This document shows positions 41,544 to 50,446 of a DNA stretch of 64,000 bases, one piece after another (the first letter of the stretch is position 1; each line of letters opens with the position of its first letter). Under the pieces are notes generated by a model. That model ran no database searches, had not been told where the DNA came from, and worked only from the letters and a program-made list of their open reading frames with translations. The stretch covers positions 1 to 64,000 of the forward strand of contig CAYUKK010000022.1 in assembly GCA_964445305.1 (NCBI GenBank), read 5' to 3'. Made by a program: the position numbers and the translations under genes. This DNA comes from CAYUKK01 sp964445305 (lineage in GTDB: Bacteria; Acidobacteriota; Aminicenantia; Aminicenantales; UBA8522).

Positions 41544-42428
41544 TCAGTCCATCTTGGCTCTGGCGATGTATTCCTCGAGGCGGTTTTTTTCGGCTGGCGA
41601 AAGGCGAGCGTAGGAACGGCTCGCTTTGTATTTCAAAAAAAAGGCGAGTGATTTCTCTTTGTTCCCGGTGCTCAGATGAGCCAGGCCGAGAAAGAGAAGG
41701 GCTTCGTCAAGGTGGCGAAGAAAATTTCCGATAACTCCCTCGGTATAAGCGACCTCTCCATCATAAAGGCGGGTTGCAAACTGCGTTCGGTATGGCTCCG
41801 GGGGCGTGTAAGGGTCATGAGGGTCAAAGCAGTGAACCCAGAGGAACCAGGGTGAGGGCTGATGGGAAAGCCAATCCCTGGCTCTCGTGGCCACTTTTTC
41901 AGCCCGCCTTTCCCGGCCTTTTTCGATATCCGCCTCTGGCTGGTTGAAATTGTCATCATAAACATCGAAACCCTGGTCGAGCCCAAAGCGAGATTCCAGG
42001 AGAAAACCGCCCACGAAGGCCCCCGCCCGGTACCCCTGGCTGCGGAGGAGCTCAGCCAGGCTGACGAATTCCGGCTGGACGACGAAATTGGCATTGTCGT
42101 GGACCCCATGATAAAAAGGCGTCGTGCCAAGAAGGATGCTGGTGTGGGAGGGCAGAGTTGTTGGCGCGTGGGCAAAAGCCCGCGTGAAGACGACGCTCTT
42201 TTTGAGGAGCGCGTCGAAGTGAGGTGTTTGGAGGTGAGCCTGGCTGTAGAAACTGACCCTATCGGCCCGGAGGGTATTAATAGTGATGAGGAGCAGGTTG
42301 AGCTTGGATCCAGATTGGGGTGAATCACCCGCCGAGCCGGGAAGGAAGAAGGACAAAGCGAGCGGGCTGGAGGTGACCAGGAGAAATGGCAGAAGGCAAA
42401 TTACCCAAGAGCGTTTGATGCCAGTCAC
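41544..42428 (-). pseudogene. Sulfatase/alkaline phosphatase-superfamily gene with internal deletion, TPR-like tail
   Basis: The 294-codon frame begins with a signal peptide (SWVICLLPFLLVTSSPLALSF) and the N-terminal half of a sulfatase-like protein (LLLITINTLRADRVSFYS, TTLPSHTSILLGTTPFYHGVHDN, VHCFDPHDPYTPPEPY, LYDGEVAYTEGVIGNFL). The nucleophile position reads TTLPSH, not CxPxR, so this is the threonine/serine branch rather than a formylglycine sulfatase. Directly after GNFLRHLDE, where ~200 residues with the other metal ligands (DHGE-type) should follow, the sequence becomes a TPR-like tail (ALLFLGLAHLSTGNKEKSLAFFLKYKASRSYARLSP). The catalytic domain is thus incomplete. I read an in-frame deletion between a sulfatase domain and a former TPR C-terminus; residual function is unlikely. 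Confidence 0.65.
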
Positions 42429-42461
42429 CTGCTACCTTGCTAGTTAATCAAATAGTCAGCG

Positions 42462-42520
42462 AGCAGGCGCCGGGGACGAACCGCGACATGACCCGTCGGG
42501 TATTTTTATCGGCCATCTCG
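42462..42520 (-). repeat. Short copy of dispersed intergenic repeat
   Basis: Contains gaaccgcgacatgacccgtcg-type sequence with the palindromic core ACCCGTCGGGT (42491-42501) and the adjoining atcggccatctcggga, matching one end of copies A and B. It lies in the 116-bp gap just after the trpS stop codon and before the sulfatase-like remnant, in the same relation to trpS as copy A has to glnA. Confidence 0.6.
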
Positions 42521-42544
42521 GGAACATTCTTCCCGGCCTGCTTT

Positions 42545-43585
42545 TTAACGCTTGACCCGCTCGAGCCCCATGGCCGCTTTGGCCTCGGCGATGACGCTGG
42601 CCGCGACCCGGCGGGCCTTTTGGGCGCCGCGTGTGAGCGCAGCCTGGACCTCTTCGGGATGGTCTTTCAGTTTGGCTGCTCTTTTCCGAATGGGAGCGAG
42701 CACTTTGTCCATGTTTTCGAGAAGCCTTTTCTTGCAGTCAAGGCAACCAATCCCGGCCGTCGTGCAGCCCTTCTTGACCCACTCGAGGTCTTCCGGTGGC
42801 GAGAAATAGCGGTGGTAGCTCATGTAGATGTTGCAATCTTCCGGCACACCGGCGTCTTCCTTTCGCTTGCGGCGCTCGTCTGTCTTCGCCGGAGCCAGTT
42901 TCTTCCAGATGGTTTCTGGCGTCTCGAGGATGCCGATGGTGTTACCCAGGCTCTTGGACATTTTGTTTTCGCCGTCGAGACCGAGGATGCGCTTGGCTTC
43001 GGAAACATAAGCCTGGCACTCGGGGAAGACTTCACCATAGCGGGCGTTAAAGCTGCGAGCGATCTCCCGGGCGAGCTCGATGTGCTGGACCTGGTCCTCA
43101 CCGACGGGAACGGCGCTCGCTTTGTAGAGGAGGATGTCGGCAGCCTGGAGAACGGGGTAGATGAAGAGCCCGACGTTGACGTTTTCCTCTTGCTGGCGGG
43201 CCTTTTGCTTGAACTGGGTCATCCGGGCGAGGTCGCCGAACATCGTCACAGTCCCGAACATCCAGGCCAGCTCGGTGTGCTCCGGGACTTCGCTCTGAAC
43301 GAAGAGGGTGCATTTGTCCGGGTCAAGGCCAGCGGCCATGTTGGCCAAGGCGGCGTCGAAAACACGGGCCGGCATCTCCGCTGGATCGTAGGCAACTGTG
43401 GTGGCGTGGTGGTCGACAATGCAGAAGAAACATTCGTAATCGTCGAGAAACTTCACCCAGTTGGCGATGGCCCCGAGGTAGTTTCCGATGTGGATTTCGC
43501 CCGTCGGCTGGATGCCAGAAAAAACACGGATTTTTCCTTCTTCATTCCAGTAAGTCAAGTAGCCCTTCTCGTCCCGTTTCATCAT
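42545..43585 (-). CDS. trpS: Tryptophanyl-tRNA synthetase
   Basis: A 346-residue class I synthetase charging tRNA-Trp. The HIGH-type motif is GEIHIGNYLG after FSGIQPTG, the KMSKS motif is NKMSKSLGN, and VDHHATT, PVLQAADILLYKA and GEDQVQHIELAREIA are family landmarks. It also has a CTTAGIGCLDCKKRL stretch with several cysteines, seen in some bacterial TrpRS. The start at 43585 is chosen for GGAG six nt upstream; the frame is open to 43609. A promoter (TTGCCA-18-TATAAT) lies upstream on the minus strand and a short copy of the dispersed repeat follows the stop codon. Confidence 0.95.
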   Translation of the reverse strand: MMKRDEKGYLTYWNEEGKIRVFSGIQPTGEIHIGNYLGAIANWVKFLDDYECFFCIVDHHATTVAYDPAEMPARVFDAALANMAAGLDPDKCTLFVQSEVPEHTELAWMFGTVTMFGDLARMTQFKQKARQQEENVNVGLFIYPVLQAADILLYKASAVPVGEDQVQHIELAREIARSFNARYGEVFPECQAYVSEAKRILGLDGENKMSKSLGNTIGILETPETIWKKLAPAKTDERRKRKEDAGVPEDCNIYMSYHRYFSPPEDLEWVKKGCTTAGIGCLDCKKRLLENMDKVLAPIRKRAAKLKDHPEEVQAALTRGAQKARRVAASVIAEAKAAMGLERVKR

Positions 43586-43650
43586 CGCCAACTCCGAACC
43601 GCCGCTCAACGTTCAGTTAGTCTGGTCTGAAGCGACCGGATGACGCCCCT

Positions 43651-43680
43651 ATTATAGTGGTTTCAGGGAGAGAGTGGCAA
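43651..43680 (-). promoter_or_regulatory. Promoter for trpS
   Basis: On the minus strand TTGCCA (43680-43675), 18-nt spacer, TATAAT (43656-43651). The leader would be about 60 nt and includes the GGAG ribosome site before the ATG at 43585. Confidence 0.65.
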
Positions 43681-43705
43681 CAGCCAAAGTTGGAGGTGCC
43701 GATTG

Positions 43706-44137
43706 TCAAGCGTCTTCAATGACATGGTGGGCCCACTCGATGATGGGGTGGAGCCTGGGCGGCGCTAATTTCAGAATTTCCGGGTAGGTTAACCAGCGGT
43801 ATTCATGGTGCTCGGGTACGCCGAGTTCCGGGTTGATGGAGAAGACGATTTTTTCTTGCCGGGTGGCGGCGATGTAATAGCGGGCAATTTTTCGACCGCC
43901 GCCATAGGGCTCGGTTTCTCGAAAAGCATTTCCCCAGGCGAAATCGAGGTCTCTGATGCCGGCTTCCTCTCGGGCTTCCCGCCGGGCGGCGGCCAGCGGG
44001 TCTTCACCGGGCTCGACAAGTCCCTTGGGGAAATCCCAGTTCTTGTAAGAGCGAAGAAAGAGATATCGCCACTTGGAGCCGTCCCGGCGGACAATGACGA
44101 TTCCAGCTGAGAGGACTGTTTCTTTATTTTTATTCAT
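43706..44137 (-). CDS. Nudix hydrolase
   Basis: A 143-residue Nudix enzyme. The Nudix box is complete: GLVEPGEDPLAAARREAREEAGI fits G-x5-E-x7-R-E-U-x-E-E-x-G-U. The flanks SAGIVIVRRDGSKWRYLFLRSYKNWDFPKG and YYIAATRQEKIVFSINPELGVPEHHEYRWL resemble bis(5'-nucleosyl)-tetraphosphatases (Ap4A hydrolases), in which the WDFPKG string is common. It probably hydrolyses dinucleoside polyphosphates or related stress nucleotides. It is divergent from the HD-domain gene at 44220. Confidence 0.9.
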   Translation of the reverse strand: MNKNKETVLSAGIVIVRRDGSKWRYLFLRSYKNWDFPKGLVEPGEDPLAAARREAREEAGIRDLDFAWGNAFRETEPYGGGRKIARYYIAATRQEKIVFSINPELGVPEHHEYRWLTYPEILKLAPPRLHPIIEWAHHVIEDA

Positions 44138-44219
44138 AGCTCCTCTCCCTTATAGCCTTGACTGAAGAAATCTGTCAATCCCTTGGCTTCCCGTGTATAA
44201 TAAAAGAGAAAAAAATTCC

Positions 44220-44879
44220 ATGACAAAGTTTCGCTTTCCCCATTCCCTCTTTGCCCAAATTTCGAGGGAAGCCAGGCGCTATTTCCGCAACGCCCGCGGA
44301 AGCCATGGCTGGGACCACACAATGAGGGTGGACAAGCTCTGCCAGCGCATCGGCCGGAAAGAGAAGGCTGACTTGGCTGTCTTGAGGCTGGCCGCTCTTC
44401 TTCATGATATCGGACGAGAAGAGGAAGATCGGACAAACGGAGAAATCTGTCACGGCGAAAGGGGGGCGGCCCTGGCCCGGGACATCCTCGTTCGATACGC
44501 CGTCCCGGCGGAGTTGACGGAGCGGGTCATCCACTGCATCGAAAGCCACCGCTTCCGCAGGAACAAGGCTCCTCTTACCCTGGAGGCGAAAATTCTTTTC
44601 GATGCCGATAAGCTCGATTCCATCGGCGCTGTTGGCATCGGTCGGGCCTTCCTTTTTGCCGGGGAGGTGGGAGCCAGGCTCCACAACCCTGAGAGGGACC
44701 TTAAGAAGACAAAGCCATACACGAAGGAGGATACGGCCTACCGGGAATTCGAGATAAAGCTCCGCCACATCCAAAGCCGCCTCCACACGCGAGAAGGAAA
44801 AAGGATTGCCCGTGACCGCCACAAGTTCATGGTCGTGTTTTTTGACCGGCTGGATAAAGAGATCAAGGGCCTTCGATGA
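44220..44879 (+). CDS. HD-domain phosphohydrolase
   Basis: A 219-residue HD-superfamily protein. Metal ligands are seen in GSHGWDHTMRV (first His), AALLHDIGREEED (the HD pair) and VIHCIESHRF plus LFDADKLDSIGA (later His/Asp), the pattern of bacterial YedJ/uncharacterised HD phosphohydrolases. It probably hydrolyses a phosphomonoester, nucleotide or cyclic nucleotide; the substrate is unknown. The start at 44220 is chosen because conserved sequence begins there; a TATAAT box (44196-44201) lies 18 nt upstream, so the frame extension to 44193 would overlap the promoter. No Shine-Dalgarno sequence is present. Its C-terminal region is rich in basic residues. Confidence 0.85.
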   Translation: MTKFRFPHSLFAQISREARRYFRNARGSHGWDHTMRVDKLCQRIGRKEKADLAVLRLAALLHDIGREEEDRTNGEICHGERGAALARDILVRYAVPAELTERVIHCIESHRFRRNKAPLTLEAKILFDADKLDSIGAVGIGRAFLFAGEVGARLHNPERDLKKTKPYTKEDTAYREFEIKLRHIQSRLHTREGKRIARDRHKFMVVFFDRLDKEIKGLR

Positions 44880-45042
44880 TCGTCGGCTGGCTGAGCGCTC
44901 TTTGGCCAGGCGGTCCTTTCCCTTTCGGTCCGCCTGTGCCTTATGGCGGCGAAATCTTTTCCACCCTGTCGACGGCGGGGAACGGGCCTCGCTTGAGGTG
45001 ACCAAGGAATGAAATACAAATAAAAAAGAGAAGGAGAAGAAA

Positions 45043-46170
45043 ATGTTGGGAAGGACGGTAACCCTGATAAAACTTTTTGGCTTCGAGGTCAAAATCGATT
45101 TTTCCTGGCTCATCCTCGGTCTCCTTATTACCTGGACGCTGGCCAAGGGATTTTTCCCCACTTCTTACCAGGGGTTTGCCATGAGCACTTACTGGCTGAT
45201 GGGAATTGCCGGCGCGCTGGGCTTGCTTATCTCGATCGTTTTCCATGAATTGTGGCATTCTCTTATCGCCAGGCGGTTCGGCCTGCCGATGAAGGGTATC
45301 ACCCTCTTTGTTTTTGGCGGCGTGGCCGAGATGACCGATGAGCCGCCTCATCCACGGGCTGAATTTTTCATGGCCGTCGCCGGCCCCCTTTCCAGTATCT
45401 TCCTGGGCTTTGTTCTCCTCGCCCTTGGCATGCTGGGCGGAAGGAGCGGCTGGCCAAGGCCTGTTCTCGGAGTGGTCAATTACTTGGGTTTCCTCAACCT
45501 CATCCTGGCCGGGTTTAACCTTCTGCCTGCCTTTCCCCTCGACGGTGGCCGTGTCCTCCGGGCTGTGCTCTGGGGCTGGAAGGATAACATCCGCTGGGCG
45601 ACCCGCATCGCCAGTCAGATTGGCTCCGCCTTCGGCGTCCTGCTCATTGTTGTTGGGGCTATCGAGTTCGTCATCGGAAACATCATCGGCGGCGTTTGGA
45701 TGTTCCTCATCGGGATGTTCTTGCGCGGCGCTTCCCAGACGGCTTATCGCCAATTGCTCATCCGGAGAGCCCTGGAAGGGGAGAGTGTGCGCAAGTTCAT
45801 GAAAGAAAACCCCGTCACCGTGTCGCCCTCCATTTCCCTCCAGGAGCTCATCGAGGATTATATTTTCAAACACCATTTCAAGATGTTCCCTGTTGTCAGG
45901 GATGATGAACTTATCGGCTGTGTGACGGTCCATCAAGTCAAGCAGGTGCCTAAGGAGGAATGGCCAACGCGGCGCGTGGCTGACCTCGCCAGCGGTTGCA
46001 CGGCCGAAAACACTATCTCCCCCGATGAAGACGCGATGGAGGCGCTGGCCTTAATGAACCGCAAGAATGCGAGCCGGCTTATGGTCGTGGACAAAGGGAA
46101 GCTGGTTGGCGTCATTGCCCTTAAAGACATGATGAAGCTGCTTTCCCTCAAGCTTGACCTGGAGGGATGA
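45043..46170 (+). CDS. Site-2-type M50 membrane metalloprotease with CBS domains
   Basis: A 375-residue intramembrane protease. About six hydrophobic segments cover residues 15-225. The zinc motif FHELWHS (HExxH) is near residue 68, and the third ligand region NLLPAFPLDGGRVLRA is near residue 160. Two CBS domains fill the C-terminus (FMKENPVTVSPSISLQELIEDYIF and CTAENTISPDEDAMEALALMNRKNASRLMVVD), as in the SpoIVFB/archaeal S2P-CBS class, where CBS domains bind adenine nucleotides and tune activity. It cleaves membrane-bound regulators, but the substrate is unknown. The start has GAGAAGGAGAAG. It appears to be its own unit, 163 nt after the HD gene. Confidence 0.92.
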   Translation: MLGRTVTLIKLFGFEVKIDFSWLILGLLITWTLAKGFFPTSYQGFAMSTYWLMGIAGALGLLISIVFHELWHSLIARRFGLPMKGITLFVFGGVAEMTDEPPHPRAEFFMAVAGPLSSIFLGFVLLALGMLGGRSGWPRPVLGVVNYLGFLNLILAGFNLLPAFPLDGGRVLRAVLWGWKDNIRWATRIASQIGSAFGVLLIVVGAIEFVIGNIIGGVWMFLIGMFLRGASQTAYRQLLIRRALEGESVRKFMKENPVTVSPSISLQELIEDYIFKHHFKMFPVVRDDELIGCVTVHQVKQVPKEEWPTRRVADLASGCTAENTISPDEDAMEALALMNRKNASRLMVVDKGKLVGVIALKDMMKLLSLKLDLEG

Positions 46171-46343
46171 GCCGGTCCCACCCAGGCTTGGGCCGGCGTT
46201 CTCCCTCAAGCTCTTTGCCTTTTGGCCTAAGTCCAAAGGGGCTGTCATGTTTATTATCAGCCAGAGACCCGCTGCTTTTTTCAGCCATTGAATCACCCTT
46301 TGGGCCAGTAAAGGAGGTCAGAAAAAGGCAGCCGGGAGCGCTC

Positions 46344-46371
46344 TTGTCTGCTGGCCGAAGTGATGTAAAAT
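46344..46371 (+). promoter_or_regulatory. Possible promoter for polX-ligA
   Basis: TTGTCT (46344-46349), 16-nt spacer, TAAAAT (46366-46371). The match is moderate; the leader would be about 60 nt. The 46171-46438 gap otherwise holds nothing I can identify. Confidence 0.4.
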
Positions 46372-46438
46372 ATAAGCAGCGCCAACTCTTGAGTCGTTGC
46401 CAGAAAGGCACAAGGCAAGGACATCGATGAGGTGAGGG

Positions 46439-48169
46439 ATGCCAATTCATAACAGCGATATTGCCGAGGTTCTTACCAGGATTGCGGATTACCTGGATAT
46501 CAAGGGTGAAAATCCTTTCCGCATCCGCGCCTACCGGAATGCTGCCCGGACGATCGGCAGCCTTTCGAGGAGCGTGAGCGATATGGTCGAGGCCGGTGAG
46601 AAGCTGACGACCCTGCCGGGTATTGGCGCTGACCTGGCCGAGAAAATTCAGCTCATCGTTCGCACGGGCACGCTCCCTCTGCTTGAGGAGCTTAAGAAGG
46701 AGCTCTCGCCGGAATTGAGCGCGCTGATGGAAATTCCGGGGCTGGGTCCCCGCCGGGTCAAAACCCTCTACGATCAGCTGGGCATCCGGACGGTCGATGA
46801 GCTCCTTCGGGCGGCTGAGGAAGGGAAAATCCGAGCTTTGCCCGGGTTTGGTGCAAAGACAGAAGAGAGCATTGTCGAGGAAGTGAAGAGACTTAAGGAG
46901 ACCCGGGAGGCGGGTCGCCGGGTCAAGCTGGCCGTGGCCGAGCAGGTCGTAGAGCCTCTGGTTAAGCATCTTCAAAAAGTGGAGGGAGTGCTGGCCGTCG
47001 ATGTGGCCGGGAGTTACCGACGCCGGAAGGAAACAGTGGGCGACCTCGACATCCTCGCCGCGTGCGCGGAAGGCTGCCCCGTCATGGACCGGTTTGTGGG
47101 GTATGAGGATGTGGAGAAGGTGCTTTCCCACGGGACGACGCGCTCTTCCGTTGTTTTTCGCAACGGCCTTCAGGTGGATTTGCGCGTCGTCGAGAAGGCA
47201 TGCTACGGAGCGGCTCTTCTCTATTTCACCGGTTCCAAAGCCCACAACATCGCCGTCCGCAAGCTGGCCCAGAAGAGAAAGCTCAAGATCAACGAATACG
47301 GCGTTTTCCGGGGCACGAGGAGAATCGCCGGAAGGACAGAGGAAGAGGTCTACAAACAGGCCGGCCTTCCCTTCATCGAACCCGAGCTCCGCGAGGACAG
47401 GGGAGAAATCCAGGCGGCTCTTGAGAACAGGCTGCCCCGACTCGTTCGGCTCGAGGACGTCCGCGGCGACCTTCATGTCCACACCACCTGGTCGGACGGT
47501 CATTCCAGCCTGGAAGAGCTGGCTGATGCCGCCCGAAAAATGGGTTATGAATACCTGGCCATCTCGGACCACTCCAAGCATGTGACCGTGGCGGGTGGGC
47601 TGGATGCAAAGAGATTGGCTCAACAAATGAAAGCCATCGACCGTTTGAACGGCCGGCTCAAGGGGGTGCGGCTTCTCAAGTCCATCGAGCTCGATATCCT
47701 TGAGGACGGCTCCCTCGACTTGCCAGATGACATTCTCGAGGAGCTCGATTTAGTCCTCTGCTCAGTCCATTACAAGTTTAACCTCGCGCGGGAGAAGCAA
47801 ACGGAGAGGATTATCCGGGCCCTGGATAACCCCCGCGTTCACATTTTCTGCCATCCTTCGGGGAGGCTCATCAACGAGCGGCTGCCTTATGAAGTCGACC
47901 TGGAAAAGGTGATGAGGGCGGCCCGGGAGAGGGGGTGTTACGTCGAGCTCAACGCCCACCCTGACCGACTGGACATCGATGATGTTCAATGCCAGGCTGC
48001 CCGCGAGCTGGGGATCAAGGTGGCCATCGGCACGGATGCCCACCGGGACGAAGACCTCCGCTACATGCGCTTCGGCATTGGCCAGGCGAGACGCGGCTGG
48101 CTCGAAGCGAGCGATATTCTCAACACGAGGAGCTGGGAAGAACTGCGGCAGCTCCTCAAGAGGCGCTGA
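46439..48169 (+). CDS. polX: Family X DNA polymerase with PHP domain
   Basis: A 576-residue PolX. The N-terminal helix-hairpin-helix region (NSDIAEVLTRIADYLDIKGENPFRIRAYRNAAR; LPGIGADLAEKI; IPGLGPRRVKTLYDQLG) precedes the polymerase palm with the metal aspartates in GSYRRRKETVGDLDILAA and VFRNGLQVDLRVV. The C-terminal PHP domain begins DLHVHTTWSDGHSSLEEL and includes AISDHSKH, SIELDILEDG, FCHPSGR and AIGTDAH, giving 3'-5' exonuclease or AP-endonuclease activity in characterised bacterial PolX. It fills short gaps in base-excision repair. It lies 23 nt upstream of ligA, suggesting co-expression for gap filling and sealing. Confidence 0.95.
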   Translation: MPIHNSDIAEVLTRIADYLDIKGENPFRIRAYRNAARTIGSLSRSVSDMVEAGEKLTTLPGIGADLAEKIQLIVRTGTLPLLEELKKELSPELSALMEIPGLGPRRVKTLYDQLGIRTVDELLRAAEEGKIRALPGFGAKTEESIVEEVKRLKETREAGRRVKLAVAEQVVEPLVKHLQKVEGVLAVDVAGSYRRRKETVGDLDILAACAEGCPVMDRFVGYEDVEKVLSHGTTRSSVVFRNGLQVDLRVVEKACYGAALLYFTGSKAHNIAVRKLAQKRKLKINEYGVFRGTRRIAGRTEEEVYKQAGLPFIEPELREDRGEIQAALENRLPRLVRLEDVRGDLHVHTTWSDGHSSLEELADAARKMGYEYLAISDHSKHVTVAGGLDAKRLAQQMKAIDRLNGRLKGVRLLKSIELDILEDGSLDLPDDILEELDLVLCSVHYKFNLAREKQTERIIRALDNPRVHIFCHPSGRLINERLPYEVDLEKVMRAARERGCYVELNAHPDRLDIDDVQCQAARELGIKVAIGTDAHRDEDLRYMRFGIGQARRGWLEASDILNTRSWEELRQLLKRR

Positions 48170-48192
48170 AGTGGGATCAGGGAGGAGGAAAG

Positions 48193-50268
48193 ATGGATTT
48201 CAAAAGGAACCCACGGACCGATTTCAAAAGCGTTAAGAAGATGACCATGGAGGAAGCGCGGCGCGAAGTGGAAGCGCTCCGGGAGGGAATCGAGTACCAC
48301 AATTATCTATACTACGTCAAAAACCAACCGGTGATCGCTGACGCCGTTTACGATCAACTTTTCCGCCGCCTTGAGGAGCTCGAGGAGGCTTTCCCTGAGC
48401 TTCAATCCGATACCTCGCCGACCCGCAAGGTTGGCGCGCCGCCGGTAGATCGGTTAAAGAAGGTTAAACATACGGCGCCCATGCTCAGCCTCAATTCGGC
48501 GCTCAATGAGGAGGAGGCGGAGGATTTCGACCGATTCATCCGGCGAAACCTCGGCCTGGCGAAAGTCGCCTACGTCCTTGAGCCCAAGTTCGATGGTTTC
48601 TCCGTCGAAGTCGTCTACCGAGATGGCGTCTTTGCCTACGGCGCCACCCGCGGCGACGGCGAGATGGGCGAGGACATCTCGGAGAACTTGAAGACGATCC
48701 GCTCGCTCATGCTCCGGCTCCAGAAGCCGGACGGCGAAAAAATTCCCCGTTTCCTCGCCGTGCGGGGAGAAGTTATCATGTCCAAGAAGGCCTTCCAAAA
48801 GCTGAACAAGGAAAGGGTCGAGAAAGGCGAAGTGCCTTTTGCCAACCCGCGCAACGCCGCGGCTGGCATCATGCGCCAGCTCGATTCCAAGAAAGTGGCT
48901 GATAAGCCGCTGGACATCTTTTTCTACGACATCCTCCGGATTGAAGGCATGGAGTTTTCTTCTCACTGGGAGGAGCTCCGCAAGTTCCCGGAGTGGGGGT
49001 TGAAGACGGATATCCACAACGTCAGGTGTTCCTCTTTGGAAGAAGTGAAGGCTTACCGGGAAAAGCTGGCCGCCCGGCGCGAGGAGCTCGATTATGAAAT
49101 CGATGGTATCGTCATCAAGCTGGATGACCTGCGACTTCGGGAGAAGCTCGGCATGCGGGAGCGCAGTCCCCGCTGGGCTCTGGCCTGGAAATTTCCGCCC
49201 AAGAAGGAGGTGACGACGCTCGAGGAAATTGTCGTCCAGGTGGGGAGGACCGGCATGCTCACGCCCGTGGCTCTTCTCCAACCGGTCGATGTCGGTGGCG
49301 TCACCGTCAGCCGCGCGACTCTTCACAACGAGGACGAAGTTCGGAAAAAGGATGTTCGGCCTGGCGACAAGGTCCGGGTCGCGAGAGCCGGAGATGTCAT
49401 CCCCGAGGTGGTCGAGCGAATCAGAGAGCCGGGAAAGAAGAGGGGGCCGGAATTCTCCATGCCCAAGAGGTGCCCGGTCTGCGGGAGTGAAGTCGTCCGG
49501 GAAGGAGCCTATTATTTCTGTCCGGCCGGGCTTTCCTGTCCAGCGCAGCTCATCGGACATATCCTCCATTACTGTTCCCGCAACGGGATGAACATCGAGG
49601 GCCTGGGCGATAAAATTGCGCGACAGCTGGTTGACCGGGGCATGGTCAGGGACGTGGCCGACCTTTATCGCCTCCGGGTCGAAGATTTCCTCGAGCTCGA
49701 TGGGTTTGCCGATAGATCGGCGCGGAAACTCTACGAGGCCATCCAAAGGACCAAGCAGGCACGTTTCGACCGGTTTCTCTACGCGCTGGGCATCCGTCAC
49801 GTTGGCGAGCATGTGGCCCGGCTCCTGGCTGAACACTTCGGCAACCTGGATCGCTTGAGTCGGGCCAGCCTTGAGGAGCTCCAAAATATCCCCGGCATCG
49901 GACCCGAGATTGCTGAAAGTATCGAGCAGTTCTTCGCCCAGGAGGAGAACAGAAAAGTCCTGAAAAAAATCATCGACATGGGCGTTCGGCTGGAAGAGGT
50001 GGCCGCCCCCAAAGGAGAACTTTCCTTGAAAGGGAAGACGTTCGTCTTCACGGGCGAGCTGGAGAATTACACGCGGGAGCAGGCGAAAGAACTCGTCGAG
50101 AGCTTGGGCGGGAGAGCAGCTTCAAGCGTGAGCGGGTCGACGGATTACGTGGTCGCTGGAAGAAACCCTGGTAGCAAACTGGAGGAAGCACGCAAACGGG
50201 GGGTCAAGGTCCTCGATGAAGCCGCTTTCGAAAAATTGCTCGGAGGTCGGACCATCGAAGATCAGTGA
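48193..50268 (+). CDS. ligA: NAD-dependent DNA ligase
   Basis: A 691-residue NAD+-dependent ligase, full length. In order: the Ia domain (RREVEALREGIEYHNYLYYVKNQPVI), the adenylation domain with the lysine motif KFDG (in EPKFDGFSVEVVY), the OB fold (VVQVGRTGMLTPVALLQPVDVGGVTVSRATLHN), the zinc finger (CPVC ... FCPAGLSC), helix-hairpin-helix repeats (LDGFADRSARKL; IPGIGPEIAESI) and a C-terminal BRCT domain (LKGKTFVFTGELENYTREQAKELVESLGG). KFDG instead of the usual KIDG is a mild change. The start at 48193 is set by GGAGGAGG; the frame is open much further upstream within polX. It seals nicks in replication and repair. Confidence 0.96.
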   Translation: MDFKRNPRTDFKSVKKMTMEEARREVEALREGIEYHNYLYYVKNQPVIADAVYDQLFRRLEELEEAFPELQSDTSPTRKVGAPPVDRLKKVKHTAPMLSLNSALNEEEAEDFDRFIRRNLGLAKVAYVLEPKFDGFSVEVVYRDGVFAYGATRGDGEMGEDISENLKTIRSLMLRLQKPDGEKIPRFLAVRGEVIMSKKAFQKLNKERVEKGEVPFANPRNAAAGIMRQLDSKKVADKPLDIFFYDILRIEGMEFSSHWEELRKFPEWGLKTDIHNVRCSSLEEVKAYREKLAARREELDYEIDGIVIKLDDLRLREKLGMRERSPRWALAWKFPPKKEVTTLEEIVVQVGRTGMLTPVALLQPVDVGGVTVSRATLHNEDEVRKKDVRPGDKVRVARAGDVIPEVVERIREPGKKRGPEFSMPKRCPVCGSEVVREGAYYFCPAGLSCPAQLIGHILHYCSRNGMNIEGLGDKIARQLVDRGMVRDVADLYRLRVEDFLELDGFADRSARKLYEAIQRTKQARFDRFLYALGIRHVGEHVARLLAEHFGNLDRLSRASLEELQNIPGIGPEIAESIEQFFAQEENRKVLKKIIDMGVRLEEVAAPKGELSLKGKTFVFTGELENYTREQAKELVESLGGRAASSVSGSTDYVVAGRNPGSKLEEARKRGVKVLDEAAFEKLLGGRTIEDQ

Positions 50269-50334
50269 AAATGCCGTTTAGACACGAAAAATCTGGGTTA
50301 AAGTGTCACTGATGTCCTCACCCCATCCACTCGC

Positions 50335-50363
50335 TTGACAGGGAGGGGGAGGTGACGTATATT
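50335..50363 (+). promoter_or_regulatory. Strong promoter for phosphofructokinase gene
   Basis: TTGACA (50335-50340), 17-nt spacer, TATATT (50358-50363), one of the best consensus matches in the window. The leader (~77 nt) ends with GGGGAGGTGGAG before the ATG at 50447. Confidence 0.72.
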
Positions 50364-50446
50364 CTTGAACCAGGGTTGAGGGGGAAATCAAGACGATGGG
50401 AGAAGCAGCCCAGCTTATGCAGGATATGGACTAGGGGAGGTGGAGA

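Noticed and set aside
41544..42428. Calling this gene an active arylsulfatase
   Set aside because: The CxPxR formylglycine motif is absent and the second half of the catalytic domain is missing.
44900..44950. AGGCGG/CCGCCT inverted repeat after the HD-domain gene as a terminator
   Set aside because: The stem is only 6 bp with a long loop and no T-tract follows.
46148..47626. A 492-codon minus-strand frame opposite polX
   Set aside because: It is a shadow of the plus-strand polX coding sequence, produced by GC-rich third positions; its protein has no recognisable domain and polX is unmistakable.
48454..49884. A 476-codon minus-strand frame opposite ligA
   Set aside because: Shadow of ligA, with no recognisable family and composition typical of antisense frames.
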